Positions 38,661 through 48,628 of a DNA stretch of 64,000 bases are shown one piece after another (the stretch's first letter is position 1; every line of letters begins with the position of its first letter). The notes beneath the pieces are model-generated. The model was given only the letters and a program-made list of their open reading frames with translations, searched no databases and was not told the DNA's origin. The stretch covers positions 1,860,001-1,924,000 of the forward strand of contig NZ_CP031848.1 of the NCBI RefSeq assembly GCF_003441595.1. The letters run 5' to 3'. Source of the DNA: Marinobacter sp. Arc7-DN-1. GTDB taxonomy: Bacteria > Pseudomonadota > Gammaproteobacteria > Pseudomonadales > Oleiphilaceae. The translations under genes were made by a program, and so were the position numbers.

Positions 38661-39890
38661 CTACCACAGGATGGCAATATCATCCCTCTGTATATTCACC
38701 ATGCCACCCAGCTGCGGCATGGTTCCGCGGCTGGACTGAGGCTGAACCCTGTCCAGGGTTACAGAAAGCCGGCTATCGTTCAGTTCCGGCGTGGCACCGG
38801 GTGAATCCAGGTAAGCGGTGCTCCGGTACAGCTTCAATTCGTCGCCAGGCCTGAGCCCTGCAGTTGCGCCGGATCCCAGCGTCACCAAATGCCCATCCAC
38901 CCGGGCAATCCGGGTAATAAACGGCTGACAAGCCAGGGCCTCGGTAACCGCTGTCGCCATTTCTTCAATGACGCCATTTACAGACCGGCCATAGGCGGTT
39001 TTCCGGAACCCCTCCGAACCAAAGCCGACTGAGCTGCCGGGGCCTGCATCCCAATCTGCTGATGTCGCGAACCTCTGCTGATAGACAGGGGAACCGCTGA
39101 ATCCGTCATAAACGACAAGATCCGCAGCAAACCGACGTTGCTGATCCACCGCACCAATGCCACGCTGCATTCTGTCCAGAACCGATGTGCCCCAGGCGGA
39201 GGGATCAGCCACACCCAGATCCCGGATAACGCCCGTTACCACAAACTGAACCTCCATTTCACGAGCCACCTGTAACACATTGGTCAGCTGGTTGTTGCCC
39301 TGCCAAACAGTGGGTGCGTTCAGAAGGTCGGTAAACACCCGTGATGTGGTGGCGCCAAAGACCTGAAAGCCACCCTGCTCCATCAACCGCTGTTGCAGCT
39401 GGTGCGGCAAGATTTCGCCGGCGTCATCAATACGCCCTACCCTGGCCTGGTCCGGATACAGGACCGGAAACCCCGTAACCGCCACTCGCTTCTTCAGCCG
39501 GCTCGACTCACCGGCACTGCATTGTCCTACCCGACTCTCACTGATATCACCCCGTACAACCACCCGCAGCAAATTGCCGCTCTGGTACTCGTCAATAATC
39601 CGTACATTTCGTGCCCGCGCACTGGAAGCCAGGCGTATCCGCGATTCGGTGATAACACCGTTTTCCATGGTGTCGTGGGTGCTCACCCGGGCTTCATACT
39701 GCAACGAGAGATCCCTGATCGCGGCCTTGCGGGCCTCGGCACGGGCGGTCTCAAGATCCCCGTTATAGATACTGGCGTGGCCCACACCTTCCAGAACCAC
39801 GGCCTGCGCCCCGGTGGCAAACACCAGCGGCAGGGCCAGGGCGCACAGCACTATCAGTGACGACAAACGCAGTGATGACAAACACTTCAT
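38661..39890 (-). CDS. flgT: Flagellar assembly protein FlgT-like
   Basis: A 409-residue secreted protein with a signal peptide ending near GAQA-VVLEGVG, an N-terminal BON-like domain (YNGDLETARAEARKAAIRDL), a middle domain (RVAVTGFPVLYPDQARVG) and a C-terminal SH3-like part (TLGSGATAGLRPGDELKLYR). FlgT builds the outer H ring of the sheathed or polar flagellar motor in Vibrio. It follows the FlgP-like lipoprotein on the same strand by 9 bp. Confidence 0.85.
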   Translation of the reverse strand: MKCLSSLRLSSLIVLCALALPLVFATGAQAVVLEGVGHASIYNGDLETARAEARKAAIRDLSLQYEARVSTHDTMENGVITESRIRLASSARARNVRIIDEYQSGNLLRVVVRGDISESRVGQCSAGESSRLKKRVAVTGFPVLYPDQARVGRIDDAGEILPHQLQQRLMEQGGFQVFGATTSRVFTDLLNAPTVWQGNNQLTNVLQVAREMEVQFVVTGVIRDLGVADPSAWGTSVLDRMQRGIGAVDQQRRFAADLVVYDGFSGSPVYQQRFATSADWDAGPGSSVGFGSEGFRKTAYGRSVNGVIEEMATAVTEALACQPFITRIARVDGHLVTLGSGATAGLRPGDELKLYRSTAYLDSPGATPELNDSRLSVTLDRVQPQSSRGTMPQLGGMVNIQRDDIAILW

Positions 39891-39899
39891 AATTTTCGA

Positions 39900-40448
39900 T
39901 CACTCAAGGTAATACAGGGAATCGACGCCCTTGCTCTGCACATCGCCAATACTGTCATTGTCCCGCGGCACGGGGATCGGGCACAGGTCCCGAACCTGAT
40001 CCTCTGCAACCTTGGCAACACAGGCCCGGAACCGGGGTTCCAGCTTCAGCTCCATAACCGTTTCAAAAACCCCGTCGCTGTGCTCGTTGACTGCGACCAA
40101 CTTCGCGCCGCGGAGATAGCTGTCGACATAGGTTCGGAACGTGTCATTGCGCAAAACGAAGTCATTGACGGTGGAGCTGCCGTAAACCACGGTGCCGTAT
40201 ACCCGCTCAACCAGGTTCCGGTAGGCATCCAGTTGCGAAGCCCGCCGGGCCATCAGACGCTTGCGGGTGTCCGAGCGCTCCGATCCGGCATCTTTATAGG
40301 TCCCCAGACCACTCACCCGAACAGTAATGGGCTCCAGCCTGGTATCCTCCCGGGACTGTTTGCCGCCATCACCCTGATAACTGCCAACCGGCGCACAGGC
40401 AGCAAGACTCGTTGCCAGCAGAGGGATCAGTATCCAGCGAAGGGTCAT
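39900..40448 (-). CDS. flgP: FlgP-like LPP20 lipoprotein
   Basis: A 182-residue lipoprotein: lipobox LAAC near residue 18, then the LPP20 domain (RKRLMARRASQLDAYRNLVERVYG). FlgP is an outer-membrane basal-disk or H-ring partner of FlgT and FlgO. No flgO is seen beside it. It forms a two-gene operon with flgT. Confidence 0.85.
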   Translation of the reverse strand: MTLRWILIPLLATSLAACAPVGSYQGDGGKQSREDTRLEPITVRVSGLGTYKDAGSERSDTRKRLMARRASQLDAYRNLVERVYGTVVYGSSTVNDFVLRNDTFRTYVDSYLRGAKLVAVNEHSDGVFETVMELKLEPRFRACVAKVAEDQVRDLCPIPVPRDNDSIGDVQSKGVDSLYYLE

Positions 40449-40696
40449 TGCTTGTCTCCAGAAAACGTCATTTCCGGTTTGCCATGAAAGAATTACGCCA
40501 GTTTTTCTAAGCCCCTGATATTTCGGTTAACAGACGCAAAGCGCACCGACCCGTCAACCCGATGCGGCAAAAACCTGCCTCTGTTTACACATCAAAAACA
40601 AACCGTTACCCCATGTGTCATGTGCTGGAAAACGTTCTGCATTAACCTTTCAGTTACGTAATATTTATTTTGCCTTTTTACCCGACAGGATTCTTC

Positions 40697-42001
40697 ATGA
40701 CCGGACACCGTCTAACCAAGCTTTCTGCTGCCATTGGCCTCTCCGTTGCCACCACCTCGGCACTGGCCAGCCCCCAGTCTTTTATGTCTGCCCGCTCCTT
40801 TGCCATGGGCGGCACCGGTGTTGCTGTTGCAACGCCTTCAACGGCCCCGACTGACAACCCCGCGATGATGGCTGCGGATCACCACAGCTGGAATGATGAC
40901 TTCGGATTGATGCTTCCATCAGTTAACGCCCGAGCCGCCGACGAGGAAGAAACGGTTGACCAGGTTGATGATATTCAGGATGTGATTGATGACCTTGAAT
41001 CCCTGGTCTCTGGATTCGATCCGAACACGGACGATCCGCAAATCATTCAGGATGGTGCAGCCGACCTCCGAGACAGACTGACCGCCTTCGACAGCGACAC
41101 CATGCGAGTAAACGCAGGGCTGGGGCTGGGTTTCGCGGTCCCCGGCAAGTCATTCGCCGTGGGTGTGTTTACCAATGCCAACCTGACGGCGACTGTTCGC
41201 GGCGACGTTTCTGGCCAGGACACAAGCTTGCTCGATGATATTGCCAATGCCGCGAATGCACAGGATGTCGACACCGCGATTGACCAGCTTATCAACCCGG
41301 ATGGCACCCTGGACCTGACCTCAAGAGGCAGAATCCTGGCCTCCGCAGTCGGGGAAGTCGGAATCTCCTTCGCACGCCAGTTTGAACTCCCCAGTGGCAA
41401 TAAGTTTCAACTGGGACTGTCCCCGAAATACGTGGAACTGAGAACATTCCAGTACACCGAGAGTGTCTCTGCTTTCGAGGACAACGACTTCGACGGTGAT
41501 CAATACCAGACCGACAAAAGCGGCTTCAATATGGATATCGGCGCCGCCTATGCCTTCGGTGAAGAACAACAATGGAACGCCGGCATCGTGGTGAAAAACC
41601 TCATCCCCATGGAGCTGGATTCCGCAGCCAGCCGTCCGGCACTGGGCGAGGAAGTCCGGACCCTCGAACTTAACCCGATGGTCACCACCGGCATTGCCCA
41701 TAAAGGCGAGTACCATGTCGTTACCGCGGAAATTGATCTGACCAGGAAGGAAGCCTTTGGTTTTGAGGACGATACCCAGTGGGTGGCGCTGGGCGCTGAA
41801 TTCGATGCCTTCCGCTATGCCCAGCTGCGTGCCGGGGTTCGCCATAACCTGGCCAGCAACGAAGACAACGACGGCATCGAGGAAAAAACCCAGTTCACCG
41901 CCGGTCTCGGCCTGAACATCCTGGGCGCCCGCCTTGATATCGGCGCCCTGTACAGCGATGCGGATGTAGGTGCTGCGCTGGAGCTTGGTACCGCGTTCTG
42001 A
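40697..42001 (+). CDS. traF: TraF-like outer-membrane beta-barrel protein
   Basis: A 434-residue protein of the plasmid TraF-type/FadL-like barrel family: signal peptide to ALAS-PQS, then the characteristic SFAMGGTGVAVATPSTAPTDNPAM (in two parts), a long acidic insert (EEETVDQVDDIQDVIDDLES) and beta strands to the terminal phenylalanine. The family name is historical; a chromosomal copy with no conjugation genes probably has an envelope role. ATG 40697 has AGGA 7 nt upstream. Confidence 0.8.
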   Translation: MTGHRLTKLSAAIGLSVATTSALASPQSFMSARSFAMGGTGVAVATPSTAPTDNPAMMAADHHSWNDDFGLMLPSVNARAADEEETVDQVDDIQDVIDDLESLVSGFDPNTDDPQIIQDGAADLRDRLTAFDSDTMRVNAGLGLGFAVPGKSFAVGVFTNANLTATVRGDVSGQDTSLLDDIANAANAQDVDTAIDQLINPDGTLDLTSRGRILASAVGEVGISFARQFELPSGNKFQLGLSPKYVELRTFQYTESVSAFEDNDFDGDQYQTDKSGFNMDIGAAYAFGEEQQWNAGIVVKNLIPMELDSAASRPALGEEVRTLELNPMVTTGIAHKGEYHVVTAEIDLTRKEAFGFEDDTQWVALGAEFDAFRYAQLRAGVRHNLASNEDNDGIEEKTQFTAGLGLNILGARLDIGALYSDADVGAALELGTAF

Positions 42002-42010
42002 TCGGAAACT

Positions 42011-42051
42011 GAAATTGGGGTCAGATGAAAATTTCATCTGACCCCAATTTC
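42011..42051. repeat. REP-like repeat locus 4
   Basis: GAAATTGGGGTCAGATGAAA facing TTTCATCTGACCCCAATTTC, a 20-bp perfect stem and the longest pairing of the family here. It lies 10 bp after the traF-like stop. Confidence 0.9.
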
Positions 42052-42127
42052 ACCGTTCCCGGATTTGCGAACCTGCCTCCCAGACCGGATAATCCACGCA
42101 CACTTTCCGAAAGGAATCAGGCATTCC

Positions 42128-43249
42128 ATGCAAGCCTATCTGGTTGGCGGTGCTGTTCGTGATGAATTACTCGGCCTTGAGGTCAAGGACCGGGACTGGG
42201 TCGTGGTTGGCGCAACGCCTGACGAAATGCTTGCCAAGGGCTTCAAACAGGTTGGTGCGGACTTTCCGGTATTCCTGCACCCGGGAACCCGGGAGGAATA
42301 CGCGCTGGCCCGTACCGAGCGGAAGCAGGGGCGTGGCTACCATGGTTTTACCGTATACAGCGCACCGGATGTCACCCTGGAACAGGACCTGAAGCGACGT
42401 GATCTGACCATCAACGCCATAGCGAAAACCGAAGGTGGCGATCTGGTGGACCCCTTCCAGGGCCAAGCCGATTTAGCAGACCGGAAGCTGCGCCATGTGT
42501 CGGAGGCGTTCGCCGAAGACCCGTTACGAATCCTGCGCACCGCCCGCTTCGCAGCCCGCTTCCGGCCCCTGGGATTTACTGTGTGCGACCAGACCATGGC
42601 CCTGATGCAGAACATGGTGGATGCCGGTGAAGTAAACCACCTTGTGCCGGAGCGGGTCTGGCAGGAGATACAGCGGGCTCTGCACGAACAGGCGCCAGAG
42701 GCGTTCTTTGAGGTTCTCCGTGACTGCGGGGCTCTTGGCGTGCTGATTCCGGAACTCAATCCGTCAGAGGTTTTCTCTCTGGCAATGGAGACACTTCGCT
42801 GCATCCATACTCAACCTGATACCAGTTCCGAAGAGCGCTTCGCCGCCCTGCTGTCGCCTCTGGATGAGCAAGCAGCCATTGCCCGGGCCAAGGTCCTGAA
42901 AGCTCCCAATGATTGTCAGAATCTGGCACGCCTGGCGACGGCGTTTATACCAAAGGTACAGGAAATGAACTCTCGGAATCCCGAGGGTGAATCATTGCTG
43001 GATCGGCTCGACCATGCGGACTTCTGGCGCCGACCGGGGCGTTTCGCACAACTGCTTAACGTACTGGAATGCGCCCTCCCGGATAGCCGGAACAGCCTGA
43101 AACTGCTTCGGACCGCCTCCGACGCCGCAACCGGCGTTGACCCCAAGACTCTTCTGACCCATGGTTATAAAGGCAAGGCACTCGGGGAGGCGATCCGTAC
43201 CGAACGCCTGAAACGCATTGCCGATGCCGTCACCCCGCCCAGTCACTGA
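42128..43249 (+). CDS. cca: CCA-adding tRNA nucleotidyltransferase, HD domain degenerate
   Basis: A 373-residue class II nucleotidyltransferase. Catalytic motif GGAVRDELLGLEVKDRDWVVVG has the paired aspartates, with RRDLTINAIA and ERVWQEIQRAL also visible. It adds or repairs the 3' CCA of tRNA. Compared with the enterobacterial enzyme the HD phosphohydrolase part is degraded: the HD dipeptide region reads RFAALLSPLDEQ and the following histidine cluster is missing. It therefore probably lacks the 2'-phosphatase and phosphodiesterase activities. ATG 42128 is chosen over 42065. Confidence 0.92.
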   Translation: MQAYLVGGAVRDELLGLEVKDRDWVVVGATPDEMLAKGFKQVGADFPVFLHPGTREEYALARTERKQGRGYHGFTVYSAPDVTLEQDLKRRDLTINAIAKTEGGDLVDPFQGQADLADRKLRHVSEAFAEDPLRILRTARFAARFRPLGFTVCDQTMALMQNMVDAGEVNHLVPERVWQEIQRALHEQAPEAFFEVLRDCGALGVLIPELNPSEVFSLAMETLRCIHTQPDTSSEERFAALLSPLDEQAAIARAKVLKAPNDCQNLARLATAFIPKVQEMNSRNPEGESLLDRLDHADFWRRPGRFAQLLNVLECALPDSRNSLKLLRTASDAATGVDPKTLLTHGYKGKALGEAIRTERLKRIADAVTPPSH

Positions 43250-43258
43250 GGAGTTGAA

Positions 43259-44005
43259 ATGCCCGCCACTGCTCCCGTTGCACTGATCACCGGCGCTGCC
43301 CATCGCCTTGGCGCGCAAACGGCGAAGACACTTCATCAAAGGGGCTGGAATCTGGTGGTTCACTACCGGAGCAGGGAACAGCAGGCCCGGGAGCTGGTTG
43401 AAGACCTGAACCGGGAGCGCCCGGATTCCGCTTATGCGGTTCAGGCTGATCTCGGCCTGACTGGCGATGTGAACCGGTTGGCGAGCGAGGCCATTACCCC
43501 GTGGGACCGACTCGACGCACTGGTAAACAATGCCTCGGCGTTCTACCCCAACCCGACAGAAGTAGCCACCGAGGACGACTGGAACACCGTCCTGCACACC
43601 AATCTCCGGGCTCCATTCTTTCTGCTTCAGGCCTGCCTTCCGGCGCTGCGGGAAAACGGAGGCAGTGTGGTCAACATGATCGACATATACAGCGAAAGGC
43701 CTCTTGCCGATCACCCGCTTTACTGTGCCAGCAAGGCAGGCCTCGCTGCACTGACCCGTTCATGGGCCAAAGACCTGGCACCCGATGTGCGGGTGAACGG
43801 CGTTTCGCCGGGAGCCATTCTCTGGCCGGAGGGGGGAGCCGCGATGGATGAAAAGCACCAGCAGGCCATTCTCGAGAAAACGCCGCTGGCGCGCACCGGC
43901 AACCCGGATGATATCGCCGGGACCATCGCTTTCCTGATCTGCGACGCGCCGTTCATTACCGGGCAAATTTTAGCCGTCGATGGCGGCCGCAGCCTGAATA
44001 TGTAG
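43259..44005 (+). CDS. Pteridine reductase-like SDR
   Basis: A 248-residue SDR with the motif TGAAHRLGAQTAK, whose H-R-L-G form is typical of pteridine reductases (PTR1/FolM type), then NNAS, MIDIYSERP and YCASKAG. It probably reduces dihydrobiopterin or dihydrofolate with NADPH. It starts 9 bp after cca. Confidence 0.85.
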   Translation: MPATAPVALITGAAHRLGAQTAKTLHQRGWNLVVHYRSREQQARELVEDLNRERPDSAYAVQADLGLTGDVNRLASEAITPWDRLDALVNNASAFYPNPTEVATEDDWNTVLHTNLRAPFFLLQACLPALRENGGSVVNMIDIYSERPLADHPLYCASKAGLAALTRSWAKDLAPDVRVNGVSPGAILWPEGGAAMDEKHQQAILEKTPLARTGNPDDIAGTIAFLICDAPFITGQILAVDGGRSLNM

Positions 44006-44134
44006 AGTGCCACCCGGCGTTCCCCGCCCGCTAACTTTGGCCAACCGCCGCTTTCCGGATACAATACTTGCAGTTTTCAATCCTGCACGCGCTGGGGCTC
44101 AGGCCCACGCGCGCCATTGACCCGGAGAATTCCC

Positions 44135-45313
44135 ATGCGTGATGTCGTTATTGTTGCTGCCCGCCGTACTGCTATCGGAGCCTTTGGCGGAGGTCTCTCC
44201 AGCCTGCGCGCAGACCAGCTGGGGACCGCCGTCATCAAGGCGCTCCTGGAGGAAACCGGTGTCGCCGGCGACCAGATCAACGAAGTGGTTCTTGGCCAGG
44301 TCCTTACTGCCGGCTGCGGCCAGAACCCGGCCCGCCAGTCCGCCATCAACGCCGGCATTCCGGCATCGGTGCCCGCCATGACCATCAACAAGGTGTGCGG
44401 CTCTGGCCTCAAAGCGGTCCATATGGCGGCACAGGCCATTCGCTGTGGCGATGCCGAGATGATGATCGCCGGCGGTCAGGAAAGCATGAGCCAGGCGCCC
44501 CACGTCTTGCCCAACAGCCGCAATGGGCAGCGCATGGGCAACTGGTCCATGGTGGATACCATGATCAACGATGGCCTCTGGGACGCGTTCAACGACTACC
44601 ACATGGGCATTACCGCCGAGAACGTCGCAGAGAAATACGGTATCAGCCGTGAAGAGCAGGACGAATTTGCCGCCGCTTCCCAGCAGAAAGCCGCTGCCGC
44701 TCGCGAAGCCGGCTACTTCGATGGCCAGATTGTTCCGGTCTCCATTCCCCAGCGCAAAGGCGATCCGATCGTGGTTGACCGGGACGAAGGCCCCCGTGAC
44801 GGCGTGACTGCCGAGGGACTGGGCAAACTTCGTGCGGCTTTCAAAAAAGACGGCACTGTCACCGCTGGAAACGCCTCGTCACTGAACGACGGAGCGGCTG
44901 CGGTGATGGTGTGCAGCGCGGAAAAAGCCAAAGAACTGGGGCTGACGCCGCTGGCCACCATAAAGGCTCACGCCAACGCAGGGGTAGATCCCACCATCAT
45001 GGGAACCGGCCCGATTCCGGCCAGCCAGCGCTGCCTGAAGCTGGCCGGCTGGAGCGTTGACGATCTGGACCTGGTGGAAGCCAACGAAGCCTTCGCGGCC
45101 CAGGCCATCTCCGTGAACCGGGATCTGGGCTGGGATACCAGCAAGGTGAACGTCAACGGCGGCGCCATCGCCCTGGGCCACCCGATCGGCGCCTCCGGTT
45201 GCCGCATCCTGGTCTCGCTGCTTCATGAGATGGTGCGCCGGGATGCCCACAAGGGACTGGCCACCCTGTGCATCGGCGGCGGCATGGGCGTTGCCCTGGC
45301 TGTCGAGCGCTAA
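44135..45313 (+). CDS. Acetyl-CoA C-acetyltransferase (thiolase)
   Basis: A 392-residue biosynthetic-type thiolase. Acyl-enzyme cysteine lies in [14 protein letters not shown], histidine in [14 protein letters not shown] and the second cysteine in TLCIGGGMG. It condenses two acetyl-CoA or cleaves acetoacetyl-CoA; either PHB synthesis or short-chain oxidation could be its use. ATG 44135 with GGAG about 8 nt upstream. Confidence 0.92.
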   Translation: MRDVVIVAARRTAIGAFGGGLSSLRADQLGTAVIKALLEETGVAGDQINEVVLGQVLTAGCGQNPARQSAINAGIPASVPAMTINKVCGSGLKAVHMAAQAIRCGDAEMMIAGGQESMSQAPHVLPNSRNGQRMGNWSMVDTMINDGLWDAFNDYHMGITAENVAEKYGISREEQDEFAAASQQKAAAAREAGYFDGQIVPVSIPQRKGDPIVVDRDEGPRDGVTAEGLGKLRAAFKKDGTVTAGNASSLNDGAAAVMVCSAEKAKELGLTPLATIKAHANAGVDPTIMGTGPIPASQRCLKLAGWSVDDLDLVEANEAFAAQAISVNRDLGWDTSKVNVNGGAIALGHPIGASGCRILVSLLHEMVRRDAHKGLATLCIGGGMGVALAVER

Positions 45314-45318
45314 GCTTC

Positions 45319-45783
45319 ATGCTCCACGTGGTGCTGTACGAACCGGAGATACCGCCGAATACCGGCAATATCATCCGGCTGTGCGCCAACACCGGCTGCC
45401 AGCTTCATCTGATCGAACCCCTGGGCTTTAGCCTGGAAGACAAACAGATGCGGCGGGCGGGGCTGGATTACAGTGAGTACGCCCGGGTTAAGGTCCACAA
45501 GGACTACCCGAGCTTTCTGGACAGCGAGCAGCCGGAACGCCTGTTCGGGCTGACCACCAAAGGCAGCCACCCCTACCATGAAGTGAGTTATCAGGGCGGC
45601 GACTATCTGATGTTCGGCCCGGAAACCCGGGGCCTGCCGGCCGGTATCCGTGAAGGCCTGCCGCCAGAACATCGCCTCAGGGTTCCCATGCGCCCTGAGA
45701 GCCGCAGCCTGAACCTCTCCAACACCGCCGCGCTGGTGGTTTACGAAGCCTGGCGGCAACTGGGATTCAACGGAGCAGTGTGA
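45319..45783 (+). CDS. trmL: tRNA (cytidine/uridine-34-2'-O)-methyltransferase
   Basis: A 154-residue SPOUT methyltransferase starting [21 protein letters not shown], with the knot motifs FGPETRGLP and [20 protein letters not shown]. It methylates the wobble ribose of tRNA-Leu isoacceptors. ATG 45319 lies 6 bp after the thiolase stop; the longer frame is an overlap artefact. Confidence 0.95.
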   Translation: MLHVVLYEPEIPPNTGNIIRLCANTGCQLHLIEPLGFSLEDKQMRRAGLDYSEYARVKVHKDYPSFLDSEQPERLFGLTTKGSHPYHEVSYQGGDYLMFGPETRGLPAGIREGLPPEHRLRVPMRPESRSLNLSNTAALVVYEAWRQLGFNGAV

Positions 45784-45787
45784 AGTT

Positions 45788-45848
45788 GGGGTCAGATGAA
45801 AAAGGGGTCAGATGAACTTTTCATCTGACCCCTTTTTCATCTGACCCC
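45788..45848. repeat. REP-like repeat locus 5 (nested double hairpin)
   Basis: Two direct GGGGTCAGATGAA units followed by two inverted TTCATCTGACCCC units, so that an inner and an outer copy pair concentrically. It separates trmL from the convergent secB. Confidence 0.9.
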
Positions 45849-45868
45849 GTATTCGGAAAGTGCCAGCC

Positions 45869-46372
45869 TCAGTGAGTCTGCTGCTCTTCCTTCGCCTCAC
45901 CCGCCGCTTCTTCCTGCTTGCGTTTCAGAGCCTGGGCGTAGATGGCATCAAAATTCACCGGCGCCAGCATCAGGGCCGGGAAGCTGCCCTTATTCACGAT
46001 GCCGTCAATGGCTTCGCGGGCATAGGGGAACAAGATAGTCGGGCAGTAGGCACCGAGCATCTGACCCAGTTGCTGGCCTTCAATACCCTGAACCAGGAAC
46101 ACGCCACCCTGCTGGATCTCGACGATGTAGGCAACCTTCTCACCCACTTTGGCCGTCACGGTCAGCGAAAGCACAACTTCGTACTGGTTGTCGCTCACCT
46201 TGTTGTGGGACGTATTGAGGTCCAGGTTAACCTGTGGCTTCCACTGCTCCTGAAACACCACCGGAGAATTGGGTGATTCAAAAGACAGGTCCTTCACGTA
46301 AATACGCTGAAGGGCAAACTGGGGTTGGTTCTGGTTGTCACTGCCTGCTGCGGCTTGCTGATTCTCAGCCAT
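45869..46372 (-). CDS. secB: Protein-export chaperone SecB
   Basis: A 167-residue SecB: QRIYVKDLSFESPNSPVVF, YIVEIQQGGVFLV and PTILFPYAREAIDGIVNKGSFPAL (quoted in parts). It keeps precursors unfolded for SecA. It follows the rhodanese gene, but the usual glutaredoxin gene grxC between them is missing. Confidence 0.97.
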   Translation of the reverse strand: MAENQQAAAGSDNQNQPQFALQRIYVKDLSFESPNSPVVFQEQWKPQVNLDLNTSHNKVSDNQYEVVLSLTVTAKVGEKVAYIVEIQQGGVFLVQGIEGQQLGQMLGAYCPTILFPYAREAIDGIVNKGSFPALMLAPVNFDAIYAQALKRKQEEAAGEAKEEQQTH

Positions 46373-46516
46373 GTTCAGTCCTTTCGTTCTCGGTCATGGG
46401 CCCGGGGCCCGTTGTTATGGAGTGTTGTGGAGTTTGCTGCCGGAACAGTTTACGTCGAGGCTACGCCGGCTTATGTGAAACAGTGCGGCAGATTGATCTT
46501 CAGATCAAGAGTGGCC

Positions 46517-46933
46517 TTATTTCTTCACCAGCGGAAGATTGCTGGCCTTCCAGTCAGAAACGCCACCGTTGAGACGCACAACATTGCTGAAGCCTTCGGC
46601 GTTCAGCTGCTTGACCGCCATCGCTGAATGCTGGCCCATCTTGTCAGCAACAATAATCTGCTTGTCTTTGAACTTGTTCAGCTCGGCAACCCGGCTCTTG
46701 AGGCTGTTCAGCGGAATATTGATGGAACCGGTAATGCGCCCTTCACCGAATTCCTTCCGGTCCCGGATGTCCACCACGATGGCCTCATCCTTGTTGATGA
46801 GGTTAACTGCGCCCTGGGCCGAGATCTTGGCACCGCCACGACGGGACTCCAGAATAAGAATCGCGACCAGAAATGCCACAAACAGCGACACAAGAATGTA
46901 GTGATTAACGACAAATTCAAACAACCGGCCCAT
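46517..46933 (-). CDS. yibN: Membrane-anchored rhodanese-like protein (YibN type)
   Basis: A 138-residue protein: one N-terminal membrane segment (HYILVSLFVAFLVAILIL), then a rhodanese domain (AIVVDIRDRKEFGEGRITGSINIP). The active-site loop position reads VADKMGQHS with no cysteine in the expected Cys-loop, so sulfurtransferase activity is doubtful. Divergent from gpmI. Confidence 0.88.
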   Translation of the reverse strand: MGRLFEFVVNHYILVSLFVAFLVAILILESRRGGAKISAQGAVNLINKDEAIVVDIRDRKEFGEGRITGSINIPLNSLKSRVAELNKFKDKQIIVADKMGQHSAMAVKQLNAEGFSNVVRLNGGVSDWKASNLPLVKK

Positions 46934-47077
46934 GAATTTACCCCGATGATGAGTTTGGCGGGATTATACACAGCCTGCTCCCCGGACAGAAGGTGACGAA
47001 ACTGGCCTGTAAATGCGAGAATAGACAAACTGAATTTTTGGTTTAGTAAATTTACTAACATTTTACTTCCGGACTGA

Positions 47078-48628
47078 ATGATGACTGCAATGCGCAAGCC
47101 GACTGCCCTGATTATCCTGGACGGCTGGGGCCACCGCGACCCGGCTGAAGACAATGCCATCAGCACCGCCAATACCCCGTTCTGGGACAAGCTCTGGCAG
47201 AATCAGCCAAAGACCCTGCTCAACACGTCGGGCATGTTTGTTGGTTTGCCTCAGGGGCAAATGGGTAATTCGGAAGTCGGCCACATGAACCTCGGCGCAG
47301 GGCGCGTGGTCTATCAGAGCCTGACCCGGATCGACAAGGATCTGGAAGAAGGCACCTTCCAGAGCAACGAAGTGCTTTGCTCGGCCATCGATAAAGCCGT
47401 TCAGGGTGGTCGCGCTGTTCACCTGATGGGGCTGATGTCTCCGGGTGGCGTGCATAGCCATGAAGACCATATTCTGGCCGCTGCCGAACTGGCTGCCGCT
47501 CGTGGTGCAAAGGAAGTTTACATACATGCCTTCCTGGACGGCCGGGACATGCCGCCTCGCAGTGCCAAGCCCTCTCTGGAGAAAGCAGCAGCCAGATTGA
47601 AGAGCCTGGGTGTAGGCCGTGTCGCCTCCATCGTTGGCCGTTATTACGCCATGGACCGCGACAACCGCTGGGATCGTGTTGAAGCCGCGTACAACCTGAT
47701 GACCCAGGGCACATCCGAATTCACAGCAACCGATCCGGTATCAGGCCTTGAGCAGGCCTACGAGCGCGGCGAGAATGACGAATTCGTGATGCCCACTCGT
47801 ATTCACGCACCGGGGGAGCCAGAAGGCACCATTAACGACGGCGACACGGTTCTGTTCATGAACTTCCGGGCCGACCGTGCCCGGGAAATGACCCGCACTT
47901 TTGTGGAGACGGACTTCAACGGTTTTAAGCGCCGCAAACTCCCCGAACTGGCGGATTTCGTGACGCTGACCGAGTACGCGGCGGACATCAAGGCATCCTG
48001 CGCCTACCCCCCGGAGCAGTTAACCAACGGTCTCGGCGAATATGTGGCAAATCAGGGCAAGACCCAGCTCCGGATTGCTGAAACGGAGAAATACGCCCAT
48101 GTCACGTTCTTTTTTAACGGCGGCCTGGAAACACCGTTCGAGGGCGAAGACCGGATTCTGGTCCCCTCCCCGAAAGTCGCCACCTACGACCTGCAACCGG
48201 AAATGAGCGCGCCGGAAGTAACGGACAAACTCGTAGAAGCCATCAAGAGCGGCAAATACGACCTCATTGTCTGCAACTACGCCAACGGCGACATGGTTGG
48301 CCACACCGGCAAGCTGGCTGCCGCCATCAAGGCCGCCGAGTGTCTCGACGAGTGTGTAAAGCGAGTGGTTGAAGCGCTGAATGAAGTGGGCGGCGAAGCC
48401 CTGATTACGGCGGACCATGGTAACTGCGAGCAAATGACTGACCCCAATTCAGGGCAGGTTCATACCGCGCACACCATTGGCCCGGTTCCGCTGGTCTACA
48501 CCGGCCACCGCGAGGTGACGCTGAAAAACGACGGCAGCCTGAGCGACGTGGCGCCCTCGCTGCTGACCCTGATGGGACTGGACCAGCCGAAAGAAATGAC
48601 CGGGCACAGCCTGGTTCAGATCGGTTGA
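47078..48628 (+). CDS. gpmI: 2,3-bisphosphoglycerate-independent phosphoglycerate mutase
   Basis: A 516-residue alkaline-phosphatase-fold enzyme of glycolysis. [12 protein letters not shown] provides the metal aspartate, and the phospho-serine is in [28 protein letters not shown] carries further ligands. Needs manganese in most bacteria. It overlaps the envC reading frame by 4 bp. Confidence 0.97.
   Translation: MMTAMRKPTALIILDGWGHRDPAEDNAISTANTPFWDKLWQNQPKTLLNTSGMFVGLPQGQMGNSEVGHMNLGAGRVVYQSLTRIDKDLEEGTFQSNEVLCSAIDKAVQGGRAVHLMGLMSPGGVHSHEDHILAAAELAAARGAKEVYIHAFLDGRDMPPRSAKPSLEKAAARLKSLGVGRVASIVGRYYAMDRDNRWDRVEAAYNLMTQGTSEFTATDPVSGLEQAYERGENDEFVMPTRIHAPGEPEGTINDGDTVLFMNFRADRAREMTRTFVETDFNGFKRRKLPELADFVTLTEYAADIKASCAYPPEQLTNGLGEYVANQGKTQLRIAETEKYAHVTFFFNGGLETPFEGEDRILVPSPKVATYDLQPEMSAPEVTDKLVEAIKSGKYDLIVCNYANGDMVGHTGKLAAAIKAAECLDECVKRVVEALNEVGGEALITADHGNCEQMTDPNSGQVHTAHTIGPVPLVYTGHREVTLKNDGSLSDVAPSLLTLMGLDQPKEMTGHSLVQIG

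Noticed and set aside
46373-46516. A grxC gene between yibN and secB, as in enterobacteria
   Set aside because: The 144-bp gap is too short and contains no CPYC-type motif.
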